From an uncultured Ruminococcus sp. (GTDB lineage Bacteria > Bacillota > Clostridia > UBA1381): a stretch of DNA of 35,923 bases. The position numbers were made by a program, and so were the translations under genes. Below are positions 15,373-23,706 of this stretch, piece after piece; the first letter of the stretch is position 1, and every line of letters begins with the position of its first letter. The notes below the pieces were generated by a model. That model searched no databases and was not told the DNA's origin. It worked only from the letters and a program-made list of their open reading frames with translations. The stretch covers positions 1-35,923 of the forward strand of contig CADBPJ010000221.1 in the NCBI GenBank assembly GCA_902796445.1, written 5' to 3'.

Positions 15373-17623
15373 TTACTATTATTACTCTTACTCTGCCCGT
15401 TTCTGCATCATCTGTATAACAAGCATAGCTGTAATCGCCGTTTATGGCATCTGTTAAAGATATACGCATATACTTAGTAGACAGCTTTTCTTTTTGGAAA
15501 ACCTCTACTGTCGGACTAAGAAGATATTTTTTGCCACCTATCTCGGCATAGCCTGTAGTGAGCGTATCTACACCACCTGAAATTTTATCAAGTGATTGTG
15601 CATAGTCTGCACTCATACCATTTTTAATGAATTTAACAGGGAGTCCTACCGATAAGTTACTCATACCGCTTATTGCATATCCGTTCCCCGAAGATTCAAT
15701 CGTTGCACCAACAACAGAAGTGCCTTGTTTCGTTACGGCGGTTATTATTCCGTATGAATACATATCACCCGTTACGTTCTGTAATATCATTTCCGATATC
15801 TCGCCATTGCTGTTTTTCTGTGTATAAAGTACCTGTCCGTCCTTTAACGTCATACCGTCAAGACGTTGCATATACGTCTTTGTATACAGAGGTACATCAG
15901 AATATACATTCTTTGCTACATCAAGTATTGTAACGTCTGATGAAACCCTGTTATTTCCTATTAATAAGTCACTGTAGCTTACAGCGCCCGAAACAGATGT
16001 GGCAGATATACTGCTACCCACCTGTGCCTTGCCGTCCTTTATTGTGATTTTGCATACCTTATTAACACTATTTGATTTATCAGTTGATGTCGGATATGTA
16101 TAAGCTGTGCCGTCAACCGCAACAACATCTACGTAATAGCTTTGATACGTTGTTCCGTCACTGTTTTTGAAAGACTTTTTACCCGATCCTGTTACATAAC
16201 CCGTAATAGTGCCTGACATATCGTTAAGAGTTGCGACACCTGCAACCTTTTCGCCGTCTCTGCCAAGTAGCAGTGTCACAGTATCGCCGATTGCCACACT
16301 TCCGCTTGATGAGAGATCGTTAAATGCATCAACACCCTCCACCTCGTACGTTACTCCAGATACAACTATGCTTTTTGGCAGCTCCTTAGACGGGATTGCA
16401 TCCTCGTAGACACCCGTAATCTTCTGCGTGTATGCCATTACCATATTAAGCGCATCTGAATAGTAGAGTATATCGTTTGTCTGTATGGCCGATTTATCAA
16501 CTTGTTTTCCGTCACGGACGATTTTTGTCTGTGAATTTGAATTGAAATTGTCAAGCCAAGACAGTGATGTTACCTTTACAGGTCCTGTAAGTGTGCCTTC
16601 ACTGTAGCTTATATAGTCCACCTCGCCGTTATCACGGTAACGAATACGCAGTACGTCACCCATTTCCATTTGCGAACGCAACGAGCCGTATGTATATGCA
16701 ACGGAGTCCTTATAACAAGTGGTGCTGTCGCTTAGCTTGAACTGCTTGATTGTTGTGTTGTTTCCGTCAGGATAGCAAAGAATTGCATCGTTGAGGGTTG
16801 AATACACTATGTATTTATCCGTCATTAGTCCGCTCTCTGATGAGAATGCAACGTAGTATTTGCCGTCTTTTACAACCATATCACCCTTTGAGCCTACGTA
16901 TCCGTCATCAAAGCTATCGTCTATGCGGTACTTACCCGCAGAGGTTGATATTTCGTCCTTGCCTAATGTGGCATCATCAAGCCCCGAGGCTATAATGGTT
17001 ACGTCCTCAACAAACTGACAGTTATGCGTAGCTATAAGGTCCTGGCCTGTGCTTTTTACCCTTGTGTCAAGTGCGTTGCACACAAGCTTGGCAACGTCAC
17101 GACGTGTCATAGGTGCGCCGATTGTGCCGTTTATTCCGTCGGTTAATTTTAATGAGTTAGCTGTGCCAAGCTGACCGTATGGGTATGATGCACCAAAATC
17201 CGAGTCCGTATAGCCAAGCACACGGAGCATCATTGTTACTGCCTGTTCATAGCTTACTGTTTCATTCGGACGGTATGTTCCGTCTATAAATCCGTCTACT
17301 ATTCCTGCCGATACTGCCGCACGGATATATGGTGCGCCCCAGAATGAGCCTTTTACATCCGAAAACGGCGAAAACTGCAAGCCTATTGCCACAGTGTCCT
17401 TATAACTTGACGATGCTACGGCGATTTTTGCCATTTCCGCTCTTGTGACGTTATCATCAAAATGGAAATTGCTATCATCATCGCCTACCATTATGTTAAG
17501 TGCGCTTAATAATGTTGCCATTTCGCTGTCGGTCTGCCATTTTTCATTCGCCGCCGACACAGGCATTATTAATGTTGCGCTTACTACCATTACAGATAGT
17601 ATGCAAGATATTATTTTTTTCAA
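15368..17623 (-). CDS. SLH-domain surface protein, 751 aa, last gene of the exporter operon
   Basis: Secreted wall-anchored protein. The signal peptide is MKKIISCILSVMVVSATLIM plus PVSA. SLH domains are at about 25-75 (VTRAEMAKIAV), 85-145 (FSDVKGSFWGAPYI, VSYEQAVTMML) and 150-200 (MTRRDVAKLVCNAL). The rest is a Ser/Thr/Asp/Lys-rich beta-type region with repeated IKDGK and DG turns, of unknown role. The frame can open at a GTG at 17632, but AAGGGG touches it; the TTG at 17623 has about 8-nt spacing and gives a standard MKK signal start. It begins 12 nt after the permease stop, so it belongs to the MacA/B-type operon. It shares its architecture, not obvious close identity, with the 984-residue SLH protein. 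Confidence 0.88.
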   Translation of the reverse strand: MKKIISCILSVMVVSATLIMPVSAANEKWQTDSEMATLLSALNIMVGDDDSNFHFDDNVTRAEMAKIAVASSSYKDTVAIGLQFSPFSDVKGSFWGAPYIRAAVSAGIVDGFIDGTYRPNETVSYEQAVTMMLRVLGYTDSDFGASYPYGQLGTANSLKLTDGINGTIGAPMTRRDVAKLVCNALDTRVKSTGQDLIATHNCQFVEDVTIIASGLDDATLGKDEISTSAGKYRIDDSFDDGYVGSKGDMVVKDGKYYVAFSSESGLMTDKYIVYSTLNDAILCYPDGNNTTIKQFKLSDSTTCYKDSVAYTYGSLRSQMEMGDVLRIRYRDNGEVDYISYSEGTLTGPVKVTSLSWLDNFNSNSQTKIVRDGKQVDKSAIQTNDILYYSDALNMVMAYTQKITGVYEDAIPSKELPKSIVVSGVTYEVEGVDAFNDLSSSGSVAIGDTVTLLLGRDGEKVAGVATLNDMSGTITGYVTGSGKKSFKNSDGTTYQSYYVDVVAVDGTAYTYPTSTDKSNSVNKVCKITIKDGKAQVGSSISATSVSGAVSYSDLLIGNNRVSSDVTILDVAKNVYSDVPLYTKTYMQRLDGMTLKDGQVLYTQKNSNGEISEMILQNVTGDMYSYGIITAVTKQGTSVVGATIESSGNGYAISGMSNLSVGLPVKFIKNGMSADYAQSLDKISGGVDTLTTGYAEIGGKKYLLSPTVEVFQKEKLSTKYMRISLTDAINGDYSYACYTDDAETGRVRVIIVN

Positions 17624-17635
17624 TAGTATCACCCC

Positions 17636-18820
17636 TTAATCGTTTCTCAATGCGTCTATCGGATTTAGCTTTGCCGCTTTACGTGCGGGCAGAAAGCCGA
17701 AAACTACACCGATTGCCACAGACACTCCAAACGCTATGACTACCGCCCCCACTGACGGGGATACGTCCATCCCGAGCAGTTTGCCCGAGCCTATAGCTAA
17801 TGTTGCGCCAAGTATTATACCGATTATTCCGCCGATACAGCTTACAACACCCGATTCCATTACAAACTGCATCATTATATGCTTGTGCTTTGCACCGAGT
17901 GATTTTCTGATACCGATTTCTCGTGTTCTTTCACTTACCGATACAAGCATTATGTTCATTATTCCGATACCGCCGACAAGGAGCGATATTGCGGCTATGG
18001 CTACAAGTACCATTTCCATTTTATCCATCATTTCAAGCATACTGTCGATAATTGCCTGGAAGGACGTTACGGAATAATAATCATCGTCACCTACTACCTC
18101 TAACAGGTAGCTTTCAAGCTTTGTCTTTGCACTTTCGACTACCTCGTCAGATGCGGCATCTACTATATATGAGTACACTACTCCTGTGCCTGTTACCGCC
18201 ATTGCCGTAGTGTATGGCACATACATAGAATTATCGCTTGAGCTTTCTGTCGAGTCCTCCCCCTCTTCAAGGACACCTATTACAGTGTATGGTATTCCGT
18301 TCAGACGTACAGTTTCACCAATCGCCGCCTTGCATGAGCCGAAATATTCCATTGCCTGAAACGAGCCGATTACCGCTACTTTCGATTTTTCCTGACAATC
18401 TATATATGAAATAAATCTGCCGAATGCAAGATCTAATTTCTGTATATCGTAATAGTCCTCCGAAACTCCCTTTGCGCTTACCGATACTGTATCATCACCC
18501 GATGTCGGTGTTTTGAACGTACCTCCGACAGTTACAAGCGGTGATACGCCGTTAAATAAATCAGGATTTTCGTCTGCAAACTCGTACAGCTCCTCAGGCT
18601 CAACCTCTATATTGGGGCGGGGCTGTATATTGGTGGTAAGAGATGTCGTACCAAATTCGCTGAACACACTTGTTACCTCGCTTGTAAGTCCGTTCATTAC
18701 GGATACAAGGATTATTACCGCCGCTATACCTATTATTATACCAAGCATTGTCAAAAGGGAACGTACTTTATTATTTATGATGCTTGATATTGCCATTGTA
18801 AAGCTTTTACCTAAACCCAT
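17636..18820 (-). CDS. MacB-type ABC transporter permease (FtsX-like)
   Basis: A 394-residue MacB/FtsX-family permease. There is one membrane helix near the N terminus (about 18-40, LLTMLGIIIGIAAVIILVSV), then a large extracellular MacB_PCD domain (about 45-260). Three C-terminal helices follow (AIAAISLLVGGIGIMNIML, GGIIGIILGATLAIGSGKL, VIAFGVSVAIGVVFGFLPA). The conserved SERTREIGIRKSLGA coupling segment lies between TM2 and TM3. These transporters use mechanotransmission to drive export of peptides, antibiotics or lipoproteins. Its ATG overlaps the stop of the ATPase gene. Confidence 0.92.
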   Translation of the reverse strand: MGLGKSFTMAISSIINNKVRSLLTMLGIIIGIAAVIILVSVMNGLTSEVTSVFSEFGTTSLTTNIQPRPNIEVEPEELYEFADENPDLFNGVSPLVTVGGTFKTPTSGDDTVSVSAKGVSEDYYDIQKLDLAFGRFISYIDCQEKSKVAVIGSFQAMEYFGSCKAAIGETVRLNGIPYTVIGVLEEGEDSTESSSDNSMYVPYTTAMAVTGTGVVYSYIVDAASDEVVESAKTKLESYLLEVVGDDDYYSVTSFQAIIDSMLEMMDKMEMVLVAIAAISLLVGGIGIMNIMLVSVSERTREIGIRKSLGAKHKHIMMQFVMESGVVSCIGGIIGIILGATLAIGSGKLLGMDVSPSVGAVVIAFGVSVAIGVVFGFLPARKAAKLNPIDALRND

Positions 18821-19557
18821 TATTCGTCATCCTCCTCACCTGCGGAAGATTGCTCGGACACAAGCTTGTCGCCCGACACAGGCCCGTCATAAACTATGCG
18901 TCCGTCCGTTATTCGCACGACACGTTTTGCCCGTGCGGCAATGGAGTTGTCGTGAGTAATCAGAATTATGGTATTGCCCTCACGGTGAAGCTGTTGAAGG
19001 AATTTCATTACCTCTTTACCCGTTTTCGAGTCAAGAGCACCTGTAGGCTCGTCGGCAAGGATTACCGACGGATCACCCGCCAATGCACGTGCTATTGACA
19101 CTCTCTGCTGTTGTCCGCCAGACAGCTGTGCGGGCAGGTTCTTTGCCTTATCTGCAAGGCCGACACGTTCAAGCGATGCCATTGCCCGCTTGCGTTGTTC
19201 TTGTTCTGATACACCGCCGTATAACAGCGGCAACTGCACGTTCTCTATAACCGTCAGCTTGGGGATAAGGTTATACTGCTGGAATATAAATCCAAGCATC
19301 TTATTTCGTACGTCGGCAAGTTCATCGGAGGTATAATTGCTTATCTCTTTGCCGTTAAGCTTATATGAGCCTCTTGTGGGTACATCAAGACAGCCGATTA
19401 TATTCATACACGTAGACTTACCGCTTCCTGATGAGCCGACTATTGCGACAAATTCGCCCTTGTCTATAGTGAGCGTTATACCATCAAGTGCGTGGACGTC
19501 AGTATCGCCCATATGGTATATTTTATATACGTCTGTTAATTCTACTAAATGTGACAT
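18820..19557 (-). CDS. ABC transporter ATP-binding protein, MacB/LolD type
   Basis: A 245-residue ATPase subunit with Walker A (GSSGSGKST, about 43-51), Q-loop (FIFQQYNL), signature LSGGQQQR (about 146-153), Walker B with VILADEPTGALD, and switch His in ILITHD. It is of the MacB-NTD/LolD class and pairs with the adjoining FtsX-like permease. The stop/start junctions with both neighbours overlap at single bases (19557 and 18820), the sign of tight coupling. The C-terminal 20 residues are acidic. Confidence 0.95.
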   Translation of the reverse strand: MSHLVELTDVYKIYHMGDTDVHALDGITLTIDKGEFVAIVGSSGSGKSTCMNIIGCLDVPTRGSYKLNGKEISNYTSDELADVRNKMLGFIFQQYNLIPKLTVIENVQLPLLYGGVSEQEQRKRAMASLERVGLADKAKNLPAQLSGGQQQRVSIARALAGDPSVILADEPTGALDSKTGKEVMKFLQQLHREGNTIILITHDNSIAARAKRVVRITDGRIVYDGPVSGDKLVSEQSSAGEEDDE

Positions 19558-21497
19558 CAGCGCATTCCTCCGCCGCCGCCGCCTGACGGTGGGCCGCCCA
19601 TACCGCCTCGTGATGGGCCACCGCCCATACCGCCGCTTGGCATACCGCCGCCCATCATACCGCCCATACCCGGCATTTCCTGGATTTGTTCGCCTTGTGC
19701 TTCAACACCGCTTGGGGTTATGGAGGTTATAAACTCGTCACCTTCTTTAAGTCCGTCTTTTACCTCTATATATACAGAATCCGAAATACCTGTTTCTACC
19801 TTTTGGCTGTAGTAACCGTCAGGCGCTTTGTCGCCATCATCTGTCTTGCGGCCTTTGACATATACTGTGTTTCCACGCTGTATTGCACTTACAGGTACTG
19901 CAATTACGTCATCTGCCGCCTCAATTTGTATTTCACAGTCGACATTCATACCAGGTAACAAGTCGCCATACTCAACAATAGATATTTCTACAGGGTATGT
20001 GGTTACGCCGTTTGATGATGTTCCGTCTATTCCTACCTTAGTAACCTCGCCTGTAAATGTTCCCTCTACCGCATCTGCCGTAATAGTTACAGGCTGACCC
20101 ATTTCTATATTATGTATGTCAGATTCATCTATAGTAAGCGAAACCTTGAGCACAGACATATCATATATTATCGCCATCGGCTCTGTATTTGAGGTGCCCT
20201 GCTCAAGCTTTTCGCCCGCTTTTTTATTCTTTGTGATAATTGTTCCGTCTATCGGTGCTTTTATGGTGTAATCATCGAGATTTTTCTGTGCATCCTCAAG
20301 AGATATTTCCGCATTCTCAACAGACATTCTTGCTGAATTTACAGTTGAGTCAAGCGAATATGTATCACTATCCATAACTGCCTTTTCAAGACTTCTGTAT
20401 GCACTGTCAAGCTCCATTTTTGCATTGTCATAGCTTGTTATGATGTTATCGGAGGTTATGTAACCAACTGTCTGACCTGTGCGGACATAGTCATTTTCGG
20501 AAAGGTATATTTCGCCTATTTTACCGCTTACCTTTGATGTGATATAACCGCTGTCAACATACTCGAATATGCCAAGGTCACTGCATGCCACGCCATTTAT
20601 TACTGCCGCCGCCATTTCGCTGTCCGTTAAAGCACCCGGGTTATCTACCGTTACGGTTACGTATCTCACGATTGCGTGCGCTGACGTTGTGACAGATGCT
20701 GATGATACTTGAGTTACAGCACCCCACAGCTTGTCGCCCGAGCTTGTAAGTGTTAATTCCGCCGTACTTCCGACTGTTATTGCACCTATGTCCGCTTCAT
20801 TGAACGGAAGCTGTATTTTCAGCTTGCGTGTATCCTCAACCTTTGCAAGCTTTGTGCCATCACCGACCGAATCGCCGTTCTTTACAAGCACCTCCTTAAC
20901 TACACCTGTGTAATCCGATTTTATGGTTAGGTTGTTATAGTTGGTCTCGGCAGTTTTTACGTTGTTCATTGCCTTTGTTACCGAATCATTGGAGTTGGCT
21001 TTGGTTAAATTATTCGCCGTAATGGTGTCACTGCGTTTTTTAACTGCATCTGTAAAATCCTGTCGTGCTTTTTCAAGTGAATTTTCTGCTTGTGTAAGCT
21101 TGTTCTCAACATCAGAGGATTCTATGGTATACAGTACATCATCCTTTTTGACCGTATCACCCTCATTAAAGGTATCTGTCAGAATTTCACCTGTAACAAG
21201 CGCAGTGACATTATATGTATCATTCGCTTCAATAATTGATGATGCACTGACACTGCGAGTTATACTCCTTCGTTCTGCCTGTGCGGTCTGGTATTCATCC
21301 GACCCTTTTTCATTTCCGCCAAGCTTTGCTATTCCGAAAATCAACGCCAAAATGACCGCCGCAATTATTACGCCGATTATTATCAGTTTCTTTTTCGGTG
21401 TCTTTTTTATCCGTTTGGGGATTTCTTTATAGTCTATGTTTTTGATTTTTTCGGGCAAGGACTTTACTGCCCGAAGCGGTTTGTTTAAGTTTACCAT
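19557..21497 (-). CDS. HlyD/MacA-type membrane-fusion (periplasmic adaptor-like) protein
   Basis: A 646-residue efflux adaptor. There is an N-terminal cytoplasmic stretch rich in Lys, one helix at about 35-58 (LIIIGVIIAAVILALIFGIA), a first barrel-sandwich/biotinyl-like half (VTALVTGEILTDTFNEGDTV), an alpha-hairpin (ENSLEKARQDFTDAVKKRSD) and a second lipoyl half (IKAPIDGTIITKNKKAGEKL). Beta-barrel and membrane-proximal domains and a Gly/Met-rich tail follow (MGGMMGGGMPSGGMGGG). It is longer than usual because it holds two hairpin/lipoyl stretches. It is the first gene of the exporter operon, with GGAGGT before the ATG and a promoter at 21527-21555. In a monoderm this protein would span the wall zone and may bridge to the SLH protein encoded last. 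Confidence 0.9.
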   Translation of the reverse strand: MVNLNKPLRAVKSLPEKIKNIDYKEIPKRIKKTPKKKLIIIGVIIAAVILALIFGIAKLGGNEKGSDEYQTAQAERRSITRSVSASSIIEANDTYNVTALVTGEILTDTFNEGDTVKKDDVLYTIESSDVENKLTQAENSLEKARQDFTDAVKKRSDTITANNLTKANSNDSVTKAMNNVKTAETNYNNLTIKSDYTGVVKEVLVKNGDSVGDGTKLAKVEDTRKLKIQLPFNEADIGAITVGSTAELTLTSSGDKLWGAVTQVSSASVTTSAHAIVRYVTVTVDNPGALTDSEMAAAVINGVACSDLGIFEYVDSGYITSKVSGKIGEIYLSENDYVRTGQTVGYITSDNIITSYDNAKMELDSAYRSLEKAVMDSDTYSLDSTVNSARMSVENAEISLEDAQKNLDDYTIKAPIDGTIITKNKKAGEKLEQGTSNTEPMAIIYDMSVLKVSLTIDESDIHNIEMGQPVTITADAVEGTFTGEVTKVGIDGTSSNGVTTYPVEISIVEYGDLLPGMNVDCEIQIEAADDVIAVPVSAIQRGNTVYVKGRKTDDGDKAPDGYYSQKVETGISDSVYIEVKDGLKEGDEFITSITPSGVEAQGEQIQEMPGMGGMMGGGMPSGGMGGGPSRGGMGGPPSGGGGGGMR

Positions 21498-21526
21498 TGC
21501 GTACCTCCGATAAAAATACTATTCCA

Positions 21527-21555
21527 ATTATATACGCAATTTCCCTTTTTTTCAA
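21527..21555 (-). promoter_or_regulatory. Promoter of the exporter-SLH operon
   Basis: On the minus strand TTGAAA (21550-21555) and TATAAT (21527-21532) have a 17-bp spacer. The ATG is 30 nt past the -10, so the leader is short. Confidence 0.75.
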
Positions 21556-21638
21556 TAGTTGACCCTTTCTCTTAAAAAAAGATTTACAATTTATTAAAAA
21601 TCGTACACTTATGCAGAAAATGCCGTACAAGCAAAAAT

Positions 21639-21665
21639 GGGGCTGTTTCTTAGCGCAATAACCCC
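21639..21665 (-). terminator. Terminator-like hairpin ending the rqcH 3' region
   Basis: On the minus strand GGGGTTATT / AACAGCCCC (one mismatch) is followed by ATTTTTG. It is probably the final terminator of the pcrA-rqcH transcript, beyond the duplicated segment. Confidence 0.6.
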
Positions 21666-21673
21666 AACGTTAA

Positions 21674-21722
21674 TTTTATGTCACTTTAAGCCTTTGAAAC
21701 GGTCTGCGCTAAATGCAACAGC
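21674..21722. repeat. 49-bp direct repeat, copy 1 (non-coding duplicate of the rqcH 3' end)
   Basis: Identical over 49 bp to 21928-21976, which encodes the last residues (LLHLAQTVSKA) and stop of rqcH. The copies are 254 bp apart. Confidence 0.9.
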
Positions 21723-21927
21723 ACCTTGTGGGGCTGAATGAATTTAGATGCAGAATTCGCGAAACGAAGTGAAATGTGGATTTATACACATTTCACCTTG
21801 CCCGAAGGCGTACATTGGTACGTCGAGCGGTGAGTTTTGCGGATAGTTTCAAAGGTATTAAATGCAAGAAATCCGCAAAAATGCGGATTTCAACGTTAAT
21901 TTATTTGGCATATATTTAACAAGCCTT
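21723..21927. repeat. Palindrome-rich insert between the rqcH 3'-end duplicates
   Basis: No gene is seen. It contains a perfect 10-bp hairpin at 21769-21796 (GTGAAATGTG), a CGTAC/GTACG hairpin near 21810, and a perfect 9-bp hairpin at 21868-21891 (GAAATCCGC). Its texture resembles the element at 14400-14640. It is probably a small non-autonomous element or its relic. Confidence 0.5.
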
Positions 21928-21976
21928 TTTTATGTCACTTTAAGCCTTTGAAACGGTCTGCGCTAAATGCAACAGC
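21928..21976. repeat. 49-bp direct repeat, copy 2 (overlaps the rqcH stop)
   Basis: The coding copy. It covers the final codons and stop of rqcH and 12 bp beyond. Confidence 0.9.
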
Positions 21977-23706
21977 CCCTGATTTGGTTTGATGTAGACT
22001 GTATTATAGTGTTCGTATATCACCATACCCGGTTTTGCTCCGTTTGGTTTTTTCACATTCTTTATCTGCGTATAGTCAACAGGCACTTGCGAACTTTGCC
22101 GCGCCTTCGAATAGTATGCCGCCAATGCTGCCGCCTCAAGAATTGTGGTCTTTGGCACGTCCTTGTCAAGTCCTAATTTGATTACGGTATGTGAGCCGTG
22201 AATATCCTTTGTGTGAAACCATAAATCAGAGGAATTGGCAAGCTTTAACGTAAGATAATCGTTTTGGGTGTTGTTTCTGCCAACGTATATATCAAATCCG
22301 TCACTTGACACAAAATGCATAGGCTTTGAATTTTCTGTCTTGAGCTTTTTCTGCGCATTAGTGCTTTTTTTGATATACCCTTCTTCTGCAAGCTCCTTGC
22401 GTATTGCAGATATATCCTCTATCCTGTCTGCCGTTTCTACCATTACAAGTGTGCTTTCTATATACTCCAACTCACGCTGGCTGTTTTTAAGCTGTTTTTG
22501 TGCTTCGACTACCGCCGTTTTGGATTTATTGTATTTTTTGTAATACTTCTGCGCATTCTGCGATGGCGACAAAGACGGGTCAAGGTTTATTTTTACTGTC
22601 CCCATATTTTCATCAAAGTAGTTTGCGACCTCAACACTTTTTTCGCCCTCTTGTATTTGATATATATTTGCCGTTATAAGATCACCGTACTGTCTGTACG
22701 TTTCCATCTTCTCAGCATCTGAAAGGGTAGCTTCAAGTATCCCCATCTTTTTCGCAATGCGCTCTCTGTGATTATTAAGAAGCTTTGTTAGATCTGCCGT
22801 TTTTTGACGCATACGTTCATTGACATCTTTTTTATAATAAAATTCGTCAAGCAATTCGCTCATACTACTGTATTCTTTTACTGTCCCCAATGTTTCGTAC
22901 TGTTTTATGGGTATTGATGAAAACTCAACAAGCTTTCCTGTTTGTGTATCTTCTATCATGCATGGAGAGAAATTGTTGTTTATTACCCTATCCCGTAAAT
23001 CTGCAAGTTTTAGCTTGAGCATTGCAAGTCTGTTTGTATTTACCGCATCAGACAAAACATCAGTTGTGCCAAATACTTCATAGACTATTTCACGTGCTGT
23101 CAAGGGACTTATTCCCGACAGCTGTGACATAATTGATTTTTCAACTTTTTGTGTCCCCACAAATTCAAGTGTATTCTCCGTTACAAAATGCAACAGAGTT
23201 GTCTTGTCCTGTTTGGGCGGAAGCTCATATAATCCTCCCGGCAAAATCTGACGTACTGTGCTCACCGACATATCCACTCGCTTTACCGAGTCTATTACTC
23301 TCCCATCTGCATTTACAAGTATTATATTTGAATGTCTGCCCATTATTTCTGTATAAAGCGCTTTTTCCGTATAATCCCCAAACTCGTCATAGCTTTCAAT
23401 TACGATTTTTACTATACGCTCAAAGCCCACCTGCTCTACCGTTTTTATCCGTCCGCTTGCAAGGTGTTTTCTTAATAGCATACAAAAAAGCGGCGCGGTT
23501 TTGGGGTTTTTCTTTGCGTGGTCTGTAAAATGTATTCTCGGATGTGACGGTGATGCCGAAATAAGTAATTTATAGCTTTCATCATATGTTCTGATGGCTA
23601 TTGCTATCTCGTCATTTTCAGGCTGATGCACCTTATCAACTCGTCCGCCCACAATCACCTGTAATTCATTAACCACCGCTCTTATCGCAACTGCGTCAAG
23701 TGCCAT
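21940..23706 (-). CDS. rqcH: RqcH / NFACT-family (FbpA-like) ribosome quality-control protein
   Basis: RqcH binds stalled 50S subunits carrying peptidyl-tRNA and adds C-terminal alanine tails. The 588-residue protein has the NFACT-N domain (MALDAVAIRAVVNELQ, ASPSHPRIHFT, MGRHSNIILVN). A helix-hairpin-helix and coiled-coil middle follows (about 290-450), then the NFACT-R/DUF814 domain (GFDIYVGRNNTQNDYL, LWFHTKDIHGSHTVIK). Older annotations call this fibronectin-binding protein. Its ATG overlaps the pcrA stop (TAATG), so the two form an operon. The last codons lie inside a 49-bp sequence duplicated downstream. Family assignment is firm. Confidence 0.94.
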   Translation of the reverse strand: MALDAVAIRAVVNELQVIVGGRVDKVHQPENDEIAIAIRTYDESYKLLISASPSHPRIHFTDHAKKNPKTAPLFCMLLRKHLASGRIKTVEQVGFERIVKIVIESYDEFGDYTEKALYTEIMGRHSNIILVNADGRVIDSVKRVDMSVSTVRQILPGGLYELPPKQDKTTLLHFVTENTLEFVGTQKVEKSIMSQLSGISPLTAREIVYEVFGTTDVLSDAVNTNRLAMLKLKLADLRDRVINNNFSPCMIEDTQTGKLVEFSSIPIKQYETLGTVKEYSSMSELLDEFYYKKDVNERMRQKTADLTKLLNNHRERIAKKMGILEATLSDAEKMETYRQYGDLITANIYQIQEGEKSVEVANYFDENMGTVKINLDPSLSPSQNAQKYYKKYNKSKTAVVEAQKQLKNSQRELEYIESTLVMVETADRIEDISAIRKELAEEGYIKKSTNAQKKLKTENSKPMHFVSSDGFDIYVGRNNTQNDYLTLKLANSSDLWFHTKDIHGSHTVIKLGLDKDVPKTTILEAAALAAYYSKARQSSQVPVDYTQIKNVKKPNGAKPGMVIYEHYNTVYIKPNQGLLHLAQTVSKA

